64,000 nucleotides of DNA from Gavia stellata (Eukaryota; Chordata; Aves; Gaviiformes; Gaviidae), in assembly GCF_030936135.1 (NCBI RefSeq), contig NC_082600.1, forward strand, positions 27,039,943 to 27,103,942. Direction: 5' to 3'. Both the position numbers and the translations under genes were made by a program. The notes beneath the pieces were generated by a model. The model was not told where the DNA came from. It did not search any database and saw only the letters and a list, made by a program, of their open reading frames with translations. Shown here one piece after another: positions 43,990-55,100 of this stretch (position 1 is the first letter of the stretch; every line of letters starts with the position of its first letter).

Positions 43990-46900
43990 ATGATCCCCAA
44001 CCAGCTGAGGGTCAGCTCTCCGGTGTCTAGGCAGGAAGAAGAGATGATGGATGGCAGGACAGGCTCTGAGCAGGACAGAGACCGTGCCACTTCAGGGCAC
44101 GGCCAGGGGCTGAAGTTGGAGCCCTGTTTCCAGACCGACTCTCTCTTGCCTTCCCCCAGTGCGTCCCTGATATCACAGCTCCTCAGTCACCCAATGGTTG
44201 GCAGGAGCCTGGATTCCACCATCCTTTTCCCTTCCTCTCAGCCAGTGGTCCTGCCTCAGGACTACAAGCATGGCGCATCTCCTGGAGAAGGAGCACAAGC
44301 CCTGGCTTTCCCCAGGACCCGTGCCACGGCTCCCATGCCCTGTGCTCGTGACAGGGACCAGCTGTCTGACCAGCACCTTCGAGCCAAGCGGGCCAGGGTG
44401 GAGAGCATCATCCAAGGCATGAGCCTCCCACTAAACCCTCAGGCATTTGGTACCAGCCTGGAGGCAGCTTTTGGGCACGAGAGGGAGAGGGGTGGCGACA
44501 TGCCCCAGGAGAGCAAGAGGAAGCCAAGGGTGCCCCAGAAGGGTGTGGGGGCGGCCAGGCAAGTGGCCCCTGCAGCGGGCAGCCCCCATGCCGAGGGCTG
44601 CCAGCAGCTGAAAGAGCAGCTCTGCTTTTTAGAGCAGCAGCTGAGGCAGCTTCAGGAGAAGTTCTCCCAGGTCTGCGACTCTGGGGATGCTGCCCAAACT
44701 CAGGAAGGTGCTGAGAAATGGCATCCACTGCCTGGAAGGCCTGGAGACAGACTGGACAAGGACAGTGCCACTGCCACCAGTGACCCATGCAAAGGGCCTT
44801 TCTGGAGGAGCATCCTGGAGGTGCATGGGCCAGAGGAGGACGAGGACAGAGGCGACACAGATGGCCTGCCCTTGGCAGCGAGGGTCCTCTCGCAGGCGCT
44901 GAAGCATGAGCTGACCGGGGTGATGTCTCGGGTGGTGGACTCTGTCCTGAAAACCGTCTGGCCGAAGGCAGCCAGCCACCTCCTGCAGCAACACTGCAGC
45001 CTCCCAGTGCCGGGGCCAGATGCCAGGAGAGAGTATTTTGCTGCTGGGAAATGCAGAAAGCCACTTGCTAAGCCATCTCCTATGAACGGCCCGGGCTCGC
45101 TGGGCTCACCCCAGGCTGAGGCCCTGTCAGGAGCTTTGGGGAGGAGCCCGGGCTCTCATGCCGGCTCCTTCAGTTCAAAAGGGGTCAGAAAACCCTCTCA
45201 GGTACTCAGCATGGGTTATTCGATGAGCTCGGCTGCCCCCGTCCAGGACAGCCAGCTGCTGAGCCAGCTGCTGGGCTATGACCAGCATGGCCTCTGGGTC
45301 AGCAGCTCCTGTGGGAGCCCCCCTGCCCTGGAGAGGAGTCCTCCGGAGCCCCTCGACTTGCACTGGGGAACTGTTAAACTGAGGTCATCGGTTGTGAGGC
45401 AGCAGCAGCATCCCCTGCCCCTGAGCCCTGCTGACACGGAGAGCCTGGCACTGCTGTCATCTGGCAGAGAAGGCTGTGGGGAGCTGCAGGCTGCGATGGA
45501 TGGGGCACCCTTCACCTCCACCCATATATCCTTTGGGGGCAGTGGGAGAGGTCCCTGGGCTCGGCTGGAGCTAGAGAGGTCCCTGGGCTTGGACGTGCTC
45601 CCCTTGTCCTCTGGAGCCACAGCTCAGCACAGCCCCTGCCGGTATCCCAGGGCGAGGGTCCCTGCTGCTCCTCAGGGGCCTAAAAAGGGGTGGGCAGGAA
45701 AGGGGTCCTGAGCCATGGCGGGGCACTGCTGCTCCTCAGGGTTGGTTAGATGCTGTAGTGTAGCTGGGGGTAGGAGTCAGGAGCTCCCAAGCCTGCTCTT
45801 AGGCCACCCTGGCAGTCCCATCATCCTATGCCAGGATCAGGTGTCTCATGGAAATCCCTGTTCCCACCAGACTGGGAAGTGCTGTGGGGAGCGTCAGCTT
45901 CCCTGGGGATGCCAAAGGGAAAAGCCAGTGGCTGCCCAGCCAGGGATGAACCCCTTCCACCCTGCTGCCAGGCTGTGGGGAAGGGTTATTGTGGGCACCA
46001 GGCATGTGCATGCCAGGGCCAGCGCTCAGGGACGTGCTGAGCCGGTTGGGCTGCTGCATGCAGGCTTTCCTTGACCCCGAGGCAGATGCAGGAGGCGCTG
46101 ACCCCTGGCCACCTGAAGAAGGCCAAGCTGATGTTTTTCTTCACCCGCTACCCAAGCTCCACTCTGCTGAAGACCTACTTCCTCGATGTGCAGGTAAAAT
46201 GGCAGCATCTGGCGCTGGTGCCAGGCAGGGCTCCCGTGCGGTGTGGCACCCAGCCCGCCTTCCTGGGGAACCACAGGGAAGGGGATGCTCTCACATCCCC
46301 CTGCCTCGCTGGCAGGAATGGGGGGACGGCACCCGCCTCAACATGGGCTGCCCTGGAGCGGGTGCTCAGGGCCGCAGCAGACCTGGGCTGCCTGTTCTTC
46401 ACTCTGTGCAATTGAGGTGTTGGGATTAAAGCACGTCACGAACGCACTTCCCCACCACAGGGTGGGTGGGATCCCAGTTGCAGCAGGGAGAGGCACTGCG
46501 GACACCCCTGTGTCATGGGATCCCAGTTGCAGCAGGGAGAGGCACTGCGGACACCCCCATGTCATGGTCCTGGCTGTGTTTTTGCACCCCTGGGGCAGGG
46601 CTGGGTTTGGGGCCAGGCCAGCAGTGCGTGGCTGTGCTTGCGGGGGCTCGTGGGTCGGGAGGCTCCAAGCTGGCGTCATGCCTGTCCTCTGACTCTCCCC
46701 CCCGGCAGTTCAGCCGCTGCATCACCTCCCAGCTCATCAAGTGGTTCAGCAACTTCCGCGAGTTTTACTACATCCAGGTGGAGAAGTTTGCCCGGCAGGC
46801 CCTGCTGGAGGGCGTCGTGGATGCTGGCACCCTCCGGGTCTCCCGGGACTCGGAGCTTTTCCGCACCCTTAACATGCACTATAACAAGGGGAATGACTTC

Positions 46901-47198
46901 GAGGTGAGGAGGGGGAGCTGGGGGGCAGGGGTGGTGGGGCGATGGGGTTTGCCGGGGTGAGGGGGAGCTGGGGACCCAGTGGTGCCGTGGGCTGATGCCC
47001 GTCTCGTCGCAGGTGCCAGGGCGGTTTCTGGAGGTGGCCAGCCTGACACTGCGGGAGTTCTTCAGCGCCGTCAGGGCGGGCAAGGACTCCGACCCCTCCT
47101 GGAAGAAACCCATTTACAAAATCATTTCCAAACTGGACAGCGACATCCCAGAAGGGTTCAAAGCCGCTGGCTGCTCCCAGCAACTGCTCCACAGCTGA
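43990..47198 (+). CDS. PROX2: prospero homeobox protein 2
   Basis: Coding exons: 43990-45525, 46086-46193, 46709-46903, 47013-47198, giving 674 residues (human about 592). I chose the ATG at 43990 (MIPNQL) because it is the first in-frame ATG after the acceptor near 43926 and aligns with the human start MDPN. Residues about 131-144 hold the conserved [14 protein letters not shown] motif found in PROX proteins, followed by a Gln-rich helix ([19 protein letters not shown]). The last three exons encode the homeo-prospero domain (about 513-674): [47 protein letters not shown] and [18 protein letters not shown], ending QQLLHS. Family knowledge: a nuclear DNA-binding transcription factor related to PROX1 and fly Prospero. 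Intron 1 of the coding region has U12-type splice signals, so a translation that simply reads on past 45525 gives a false C-terminus. Confidence 0.95.
45526..46085 (+). other. PROX2: U12-type (AT-AG) intron of PROX2
   Basis: The intron opens with ATATCCTTTG, the minor-spliceosome 5' splice-site consensus. Near its end stands TTCCTTGAC (46067-46075), the U12 branch-site consensus, with the branch A 11-12 bases before the AG at 46084-46085. The join gives ...[18 protein letters not shown], aligning with human ...PFSLLH|IQEGLNPGHLKK in phase 0. No GT donor in the region gives this join. Family knowledge: Drosophila prospero carries a U12 intron at its homeodomain. Confidence 0.9.
46468..46565. 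repeat. 49-bp tandem duplication in PROX2 intron
   Basis: Two nearly identical 49-base units, each starting GGGATCCCAGTTGCAGCAGG, stand head to tail in the intron between PROX2 coding exons 2 and 3. They differ at only a few end positions, so the duplication looks young. Confidence 0.85.
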
Positions 47199-48736
47199 GT
47201 CTCTGTGAAAGCAGCCCTGGGACCTGTGTGCAGCCAACATATGCTAAGCACCTCATGAGCACTCTGTACAGCCTCTGTTATTCGGAGTATTTTCTCTTGG
47301 GCGTGTAAGACAGCTCCTTGGGTGAGGTCTATTACTTGCCTCAGGTGATGGGATTTTATGCTGTGCGTTTTATTCCCCTGCTCAAAGCTGGTGGGGTCCT
47401 GCCGGAGACCCTCAGAGGGGAGGGATGGAGATGAAGCCGTCAGGTTGGAGCCTGGGAAATCGCCCTGCCCCAGCTCTCCCTCTGACCCTGGGCGAGCCAC
47501 CTTCCTTCTGTTCTCCAGAGGGCCACAGATGAGGGCAAACAGCCTTTCTGTTTGTAAAGCAGGCAGAGGTCCTAGCAGCGGGCAAAGTTTTCTTGGCGCA
47601 GCAGACCGGTGGATGTGCCTGGTCCAACAGCACGCTTCGGTTTCTGTCCAGATACAACACGCCAGTGTCCAAAGAAAACAGCTGGTGAATTCCAGCATTT
47701 CAAGCACCCCATGGGGATAGTTGACCCTGTCTGGGAGATGTAAAACCAGTGTTTGTTGTAGCCAGCATGAACAACACTCCCCCCACCTCCCCTGTGCTGT
47801 ATGGCAAGAGCCCCCGTGCAGCTATGCACCAGGGCCAAGCAGGTAAGTGTGTTTGCTGGTGGAAGCAGCCCAGGAGCGACTGCTCACCAGCAGTGTTACC
47901 CATGATGCTGGAGGAGAGCAGGGTGCGCAGCCGGCACCACTTGGCCCTGCAACCAGCACCCATCAGCCCATCACCTGGGAGAAGAGTGCTGTGTTAAACA
48001 CCCACTGGCATCCCCTTACACTGTGCTTCTGCTGGCAAAACTGCCCCAAACGTCTTGGCTCTGCAACCTGCCCACGGTGAAAGAGGAGCACATTATTTGG
48101 GACCTGTCACTCCCTGTGGGTTTTAACACAAGCCGGTGAGGAGCTGGGCCCTGAGGTCTGCAGCCCAGGTCAGCTGTAGGGGTGTAAACCCAAGGAGGTA
48201 TCTTTTCCCTGTGACCAGGACTCAGTGGCCGCTTTTCCACCTGATGGAGTGTTTTGTGTTAAGGGCTCTCTCATCCTGGCAGAGACAGCGGTGGGGAGGG
48301 AAAGGCTGTGAAGAGGAGGGAGGTCCTGGGAGAGGCATGGCAGGAGGGCTCTGGGAGGGCAGCGATGCGTAACTGTGGATGAGCAATGACATCCCTGTGC
48401 AAAACGCTCGGGGAGAAGAGGATCGGAAGGAGGTTAAGATGTTGGATGTGGTGCAAGGTGCCAGCTGGGTACTAGAGCACAGTAAGTGACACGGGAGAGG
48501 AAAATCACAGTTCCAGCATCAGACGAGCGCACAGGGTGATCCGCAGGCAGTGTGTCTGCAGGGGTAAGGAAGTGTGGTAACATCAGGGCAGGATGGGGTC
48601 TCTGAAACAGGAGCAGACAGTGCTTCCCCCCATCGTGGGTGTGGCTAGCCAGATTTCCTGCTTCTGTTTGTATGTTCATTTCTTGAGGTTTGTATACTTT
48701 ACAACCCCAACACCAAATTTACTTGATCAATTTTTA

Positions 48737-48742
48737 AATAAA
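48737..48742 (+). terminator. PROX2: candidate PROX2 polyadenylation signal
   Basis: AATAAA about 1.5 kb after the PROX2 stop, in an AT-rich setting. It is the first canonical signal I see downstream on this strand. A variant hexamer nearer the stop could be used instead. Confidence 0.5.
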
Positions 48743-51700
48743 CACATAGTTTAAGTTACCCCTTTACATCCCTAGAAACCTATTTGATAACTTCTGCTCT
48801 AAAGCATTACCCTGGGAATTTCTTGCATTTTGTTGGGAAGAATAACACTGCAGCAAAAGGGGCTTACTCCTCCTGCCAGCATCCCTGTGGGGCTGAACAG
48901 CCCCCACTAACCAACATGCTTGTTTAAACCTGCACCCTCACCCCAATGCCTCAGGGTCAGTCTGCTCCAAAGTGCAACTTGTTGGGACAATCAGGAAGGG
49001 GGGGCTGGAGGCAGATGAAGATACATCCCAAAGCTTACAGGTGCCAGACTCAAATGTACAGCATCTGAGAAGTGCTGCTGGTGGCACCATGAAGGACAGG
49101 ACAGTCCTGTTCCTGCAAGCAATAACTACCTCAGAACTTAAATAATGCATTAGGTAGGCAAAACTGACACTGCTGGAAAAGGAAATGATGGCCTGGCTCA
49201 GGGAAGGTGTTAGTAAATTCTTTAGGCCATAGCTAAACAATTAGGGGACATAAGATACAGGTTTACTGAAGACATCCTGCTGGAACAAAGCCCTTTTACA
49301 GAGTCCCCAGGGAAAGAGTTTCTTGCTTCCTCTACTAACATGCAAGTTCATGGGTGAACAGGATTGGAGCCAGTATTTGGACCAGTATTTTTGCTCTAGT
49401 GTTTGCCACATAACCGCAAGGAAGCAAGAACTACAGAGCTGTGTTTTACACTGATTTTTGTGAAACGTGGACAAGCACGACGACAACAAACAGCATGTCA
49501 CATCAGTTATCTTTTGCCTGTGATGAGGCCTCGCCACTTACATCCATGGGTTGAATTCTGCCTGGGCAGATTTTCCATCCAACAGAAACAGGAAAAAAAG
49601 GCAGGGCTAGAGAGACTCTGTGAAGGACACAAGACCACAGGGCACTTGTCTGGCTGGCATCTTCCCCAGCAGCTTTTCAACCCCCTGTCCACCTTCAGCC
49701 AAGCATGACAGAGAGCACGGAGGTGCCAGGGATGCAGAATGAGCACCTACCCACCTTTTGGTCACTCCACGCTCCCTCTGCAAGCGGAACCTCTGTCTGG
49801 GCAGCCTGGGGTGCAGCTGCCCCCTCCGGAGGTGCTCCTCTGCCCAGAGTCAGGGGGGTTGCACCCAGGCAGGCACAGTTTTGCTGTGCAATGCTGAAGT
49901 GGGGTGAGCTGAATCACAGCCCCGTGCTCCTGAGAGAGCCTTGGAAAGCTGCAGCCCGCTGGAAGAGAAGAAGGGAAGAACTCACACTGCCTTCTCTCCA
50001 TCTAGGTCATGGAAGCACAAATACGGAGAAGGCAGCACAGCTGCTGGGACGTGGGGAGAGCTGGGGTTACTCTAGGGGGGATGGAGCCTGAAGCATAAGG
50101 GAAATAGGGGGTGAATTCTTAAGAAATTAGGGTTTCACTGGTTGTGCTGAGCAGGGTATGGTGTGTAATTTCATTTACATTTTAGCGGTGCCCAAGATAT
50201 AGCAGGTAGTTTTCAAACAAAGACTAATGGGTGCCTGTCACAGGGAGATTTCTACTGACTAAGTGTGTCTGCTTGGAGGGCTGGGTGGAGAAGGGAGAGC
50301 TGCTGCGCACACAGTGACTATGATCACAACCCTCAGTCTTGGGCGGGCTCTTGCTTCACCATTTCCCACCAATTACCCGAGGAAGCAACGGGGGGGTAGT
50401 GCACTCACCTACTGTTTCATCCTTTAAAAAAACCCCTTTCCTTCCCTCTATCCAAATTTCTGTGGTATAGGCAAAAAGCCCACAGCCACCCGTAACTGTC
50501 TCCTCTGGGAACAATTCCTCCAGGTTATCCTTTTACATTTCCAATCACATTCATAACTCATCCACAGCAATGCACCCAGACCACACAGCTAAACAGCAGC
50601 AAAGACAGCCCAGCACTAGGAATTGCCATTTCCTACCTGCAGGCTTCTGGTACCCTGTAGCAGCGGAGAGAGGGAGATGTGACCATACTGACTAAGCTGG
50701 CGAGGCCCCGAGAGCCCTTATGTACTCATCTCTGTTATTACTTACCATAAAAGCCCTTATTACTCATGTACAGCTAATTAGAGCTTGAAGAAGTTCCTAC
50801 TGAATGTTCATCCCATGTGCCAAAACAGCCTGGGGGGAAACTCTGACAAGCAGTAAAACACCTCTGTTTTTCCTTTACTCCTGCTAATGGATTGGACCTG
50901 TCTGCAGTGACTGAACCAGCCCTAGAGGTTCCCAGCTCAAGCAGATGTTCTTGAAAGGGACCTTCCCTCAAATACACATCTCAGATGCATATTTGGCATC
51001 AGGGCAGCTCTCTTCAGGTAAGCATCTCCTGGTGAGCCAGTGGCACGTGCTCATGAAATCCCAGCAACATTTGCTGTCCCATTATATGCATTGGAAGGAT
51101 GGATGAATCCAGGTTACAAGTACAAATACCACATTTCAGAGATCTGATGTCACTTTTCAGCTGGAGAAGACACCCCTTCCTCTGCCTCTGCTGCGCAGAG
51201 CTGCCCTGTGCTGCAGACCCAGCACCACTCCAGGGGAAGCTGAAGCGATGCACGGAGAGAACGTGATCAGTCTCAAGGATAAAACACTCTGTGGGGTCCC
51301 CCAGGACAGACCGGTATCTCTAGCTGGTAGCAAAAGCTTCTTCTTTTTGCACACCATGAAATACCATATCAGCATGAGCAATGGACCAGGGGATGGGAAC
51401 TGGGGCTGTGCCAGGTGCCAGCTCCACAGCAGCAGCTAGTTCAGCTGTTCTCCCTTGACTTACGCAATCAAAAGCCCTTTTGATGAGACAGTGGCAATGG
51501 AGCCACACAGACGGGGGTGCACTCTCCCTTCTGGGCTGCCCCAGCTCACCCGCCTGCCTGCAGCCGCTCAGATGCAAGCACTAAAGCTTGGGTGCAGAGA
51601 TGAGCAGGGAGGAGAAGGGAGATGTCTCGCAGGGAGGAGAAGGGAGATGTCTCACAGGGAGCTCTGCCCAGGCAGGGCAGCACAGCCTGGCACTGGGGCA

Positions 51701-52100
51701 GGGAGACCACCATTGTAGCCCAGGGGCTTTTGAGGGAGATATTTACTCCAAGCAAGGGTGCACAAAGGTGTGAGAGGATAGTCAGCCTCTGCTGGAAGCC
51801 GAGTGCAGACTCGCCTCCACCACCCAAAACCAGCAGGTTGGCTGGGGGTAATGCTTGCCTTGGAAGGGAGGCAGGCTGCCAGAGAACAAGCACATGTGCC
51901 CATGCATACATAAATACCAAACTAGTAAATCCATTTTTAAAAGCGGGCCTCATCTAGAATGCTTGAGCATGGCTATTCAAGCAAAGCCAGTGAGAGCTGT
52001 GCCATGGATCTCAAGGAAAAGCAGATTTAGGTCAACACTCAACACATGTGAGGATACAGTCCTTATTTACATACCAATTCCTTCTCAGCTAACTGTACAG
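48743..52100. other. gene-free region after PROX2
   Basis: Moderate-GC sequence with no supportable coding exon on either strand and no recognised mobile element apart from a small tandem duplication at 51604. It separates the PROX2 end from the AT-rich tail of the window. Confidence 0.55.
51604..51653. repeat. 25-bp tandem duplication
   Basis: Two consecutive copies of a 25-base unit starting GCAGGGAGGAGAAGGGAGAT, with a partial third copy beginning after it. Confidence 0.8.
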
Positions 52101-55100
52101 GCTGCCATGTGGCAGGTGAAGTCCCATGTCATGATAATTTTTTTTTCTTTTTTTGTAACATACAAACATTACAAATATCTAAAATTTGAGAAATTTCCTA
52201 TTTTCTCCTTTTGCGATTACTTTCAGCATATTTACAGTAAGCAATCACACCTACTGTCAGCCTCTGCAGTATTTCTACAGGCTTCCCAAGTTTCATAATT
52301 TGTATTTTAGCACTAGGTTTTTGATTAGAAGTTCAGCGGGTAATTTTCATTCTGTGTACTAGGGTCAAACACCGTTCTTGGTTTTGCTATTCCTATAAAA
52401 CGGGCACTATAGACACTTTCTGTGGCTATTTCCCATTACCTACTAAGCAACCCTTAATGACACAGCATTAAGTCCAATTGACATGAGCCAAACATGGCAG
52501 CTTCCCTGCTGGTGTTTATTGCTCAGGCTTTTATTGTTTTCTCACTAGTTGTTCTACTAGATTAACAAGGGTCGTTCTTAAAGTGCCAGCCTGTACCTGA
52601 CAGAATCAGTCTTTTTGTCTGATGGCAATCATGGAAAATAAGCAGCTAAAAGCAAGTGGTGAAGTGAAAAGCTGGGAGTGTAAAAAATACAAGATAGAGG
52701 AAAAAACATGAAACTTCAAGGAAAATATTTTACTGGATTTACCAAAGCACGTAGAACACAAAGAACAGAAATTATAAAAAAATACTTTGTATTATTTTAA
52801 AAAAACTAAGCTAAATACTTGACAACATATATATGTATACACATATCTACACATCTCTATATAAAACCCGTCCTCATTTGGTTCTCAGAGAGCAAGAACA
52901 GAATATTCAACAGCTTAAGTAATTGTTTTCCATCTCTAATTTCCAGGTCTGTGAGTAAGAAACAGTAGAAATAAGGACAACTTTTGAAAACACCATGAAT
53001 TCATGCTCAAGGGAAAAGTGAGGCCAGCCCTACACATCTCTGCGTCTACCGAGTCCCCGTGACTGGCAGGGCAACCCATGCTCAAATAAAAACAATTACA
53101 AAGGCTGTTTTAAATTAAAACACTTTAGGAATAGTAGCTACAGTTACAAAAAGATAATGCTGTAGAAATGGTATTTTTAAAAGCCACAGTGCTCTCCTCC
53201 CTTCAGCAATCATTATGAAGTAGAGTATCATCTATTCATGTTTAGAAACATCCCGGGCTGCAGCTGTGAACATTATGCTGAGCAGCAGCAAAGCTGTATC
53301 TTCTCAGCTCCGACAGCTGCTAGCCCAGACATTTTTCAGTTTGTTGTTTCTTTTGTGTAAGGCCCTGCCCACAGCATGGCATTTCCAAGCGAGCACCGAA
53401 TACCAGAGGCTTTTTACTCAGCAGTGGACTCTTCAAAAAACCTCTGGGTAGAGTGCAAGCCCTTGTGCAGCGCACCCCGAGTCACCCCTGCTGTCAGAGC
53501 TCAGGTAGAGCCCTTCACTGTGTTCGTCTTTGTCACGCCGCGACTTCAAACAGACCATTTAGTCTGCAGCTATTTCTAACCCCTGACTTTGAAAGGAATC
53601 TCACCTCCATTTCTGACTAAACTTTTAATGAGCAAATGACCAGAGAAATCTCTTTGCAGGATCTGGCAGCATCTGGAAGTTGGAAACACCATCTCAGTAA
53701 TGGTCCAGTCAGTGAAGGTCTCTGTCTTCATGGCACAGGATCTTGGCTTCCCAAGGCAGTAACAAGCCAAGTCAAGGCAGGAGTGTTTGATCTGGTGACA
53801 AATGTTCTGTTTCAGGAACTTCATGGACCTTTGATTAGGTAGTGAAATGTAAAGGAGTGACAATACTATACTCACCCATATGTTTGCACCTAACTGGAGA
53901 CGTGTCCATTAACACTATACAATTTGCTCTTGTAAGCATCTTCCGTACCTGCACTGTAACCAGGATGCTGATGGCAATGCTTTCTGCATTTGAACAGTCA
54001 CACCAATTGGGAAACAAAATCCTTGCAGACCCCAGCTTTACTCACAAAGATGACTGCATTTCATGTTTTAGAAGGGGCCACCTCACACTGGAAGGTATTA
54101 TCTTTGGACCAGCGTGTCTTGAGCAGCTGCTGTGGGAAAGACTGCAGTGTCACAGCGCGTCTGTTTGGTGCCAAAGACATTGTTGCTGTGTGAACACTCC
54201 AATAACTGAGACAAAATTGCAGAATCCTCTTTCTCCCAAGCTGTTGTACGCTTCTTTCCATATAACTGCGCTGTGCAATTCAAACACAAAGATGGCAATT
54301 TCTTTCCTTTACACACTCAGTGGCCTCCCTATTCCCTGCTAACAGCTTATGCCCTGTCTGCATCAATACACTCATAGTAAACCTCTCCATCTTCCGATGG
54401 TATTGATTTACTCAGGTCACGACACCCCATGACACCCCATCTGTGACCATTTGCTGGTTAAGGAAAAACAAGTTTAGCTTTTGACTGCATCATGAATCAC
54501 AGGCCAACATTTATGCGGGAACAGCCTTACTACAATTCTCAAGGTCTGTTTCTTAACAAAGAGTGAGCATGAAGGCCTCAGTCAGCCAGTAGACTGGCAG
54601 TTACCATCAGAAGATCTTACCTCTCTTAATACTACTGCATGGCCTGTTATGTCACCCACAGCCCACCATCAGCCTCGGAGCCACCCAGCTGTTCTTTCCG
54701 CAGTTGTCCTCCGGCAACTAGTGGCAGCAGCAATTTTTTGCAGAGCAGCTCTTCTCTTTGCAAACAATGCTGGAACCAGTGTGGAAGGTGTTCCTCAGGA
54801 GCATGGCACTGATGTCACCTGAAAGCAGTGTGTAATGTCCCGAAAGTCTGAAAATTTACTGGCCCTTACACCGTCCCTACAACATGCTCCAGTGATCCAA
54901 GGATCTTGCTAGTTGAGCAGTTTGCAAAACTCAGTTCACCATCTCACAAAGCTTCTCCTAGAAGCCTTATGGTGCCAGTTCAATTGTCTTTATTCAGCAT
55001 ATTATTGAAGGACCATGTGTTTCCAAGCATTCAGTGGCTTTTTCCACTGGACATAAACCATAGAGTTAACAGCCCCACACCCAAAACACAACAATGCATG

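Noticed and set aside
45526-45711. PROX2 exon continuing to the stop at 45709-45711
   Set aside because: This end lacks any match to PROX proteins, and the homeo-prospero domain follows only if the U12-type junction at 45525|46086 is used.
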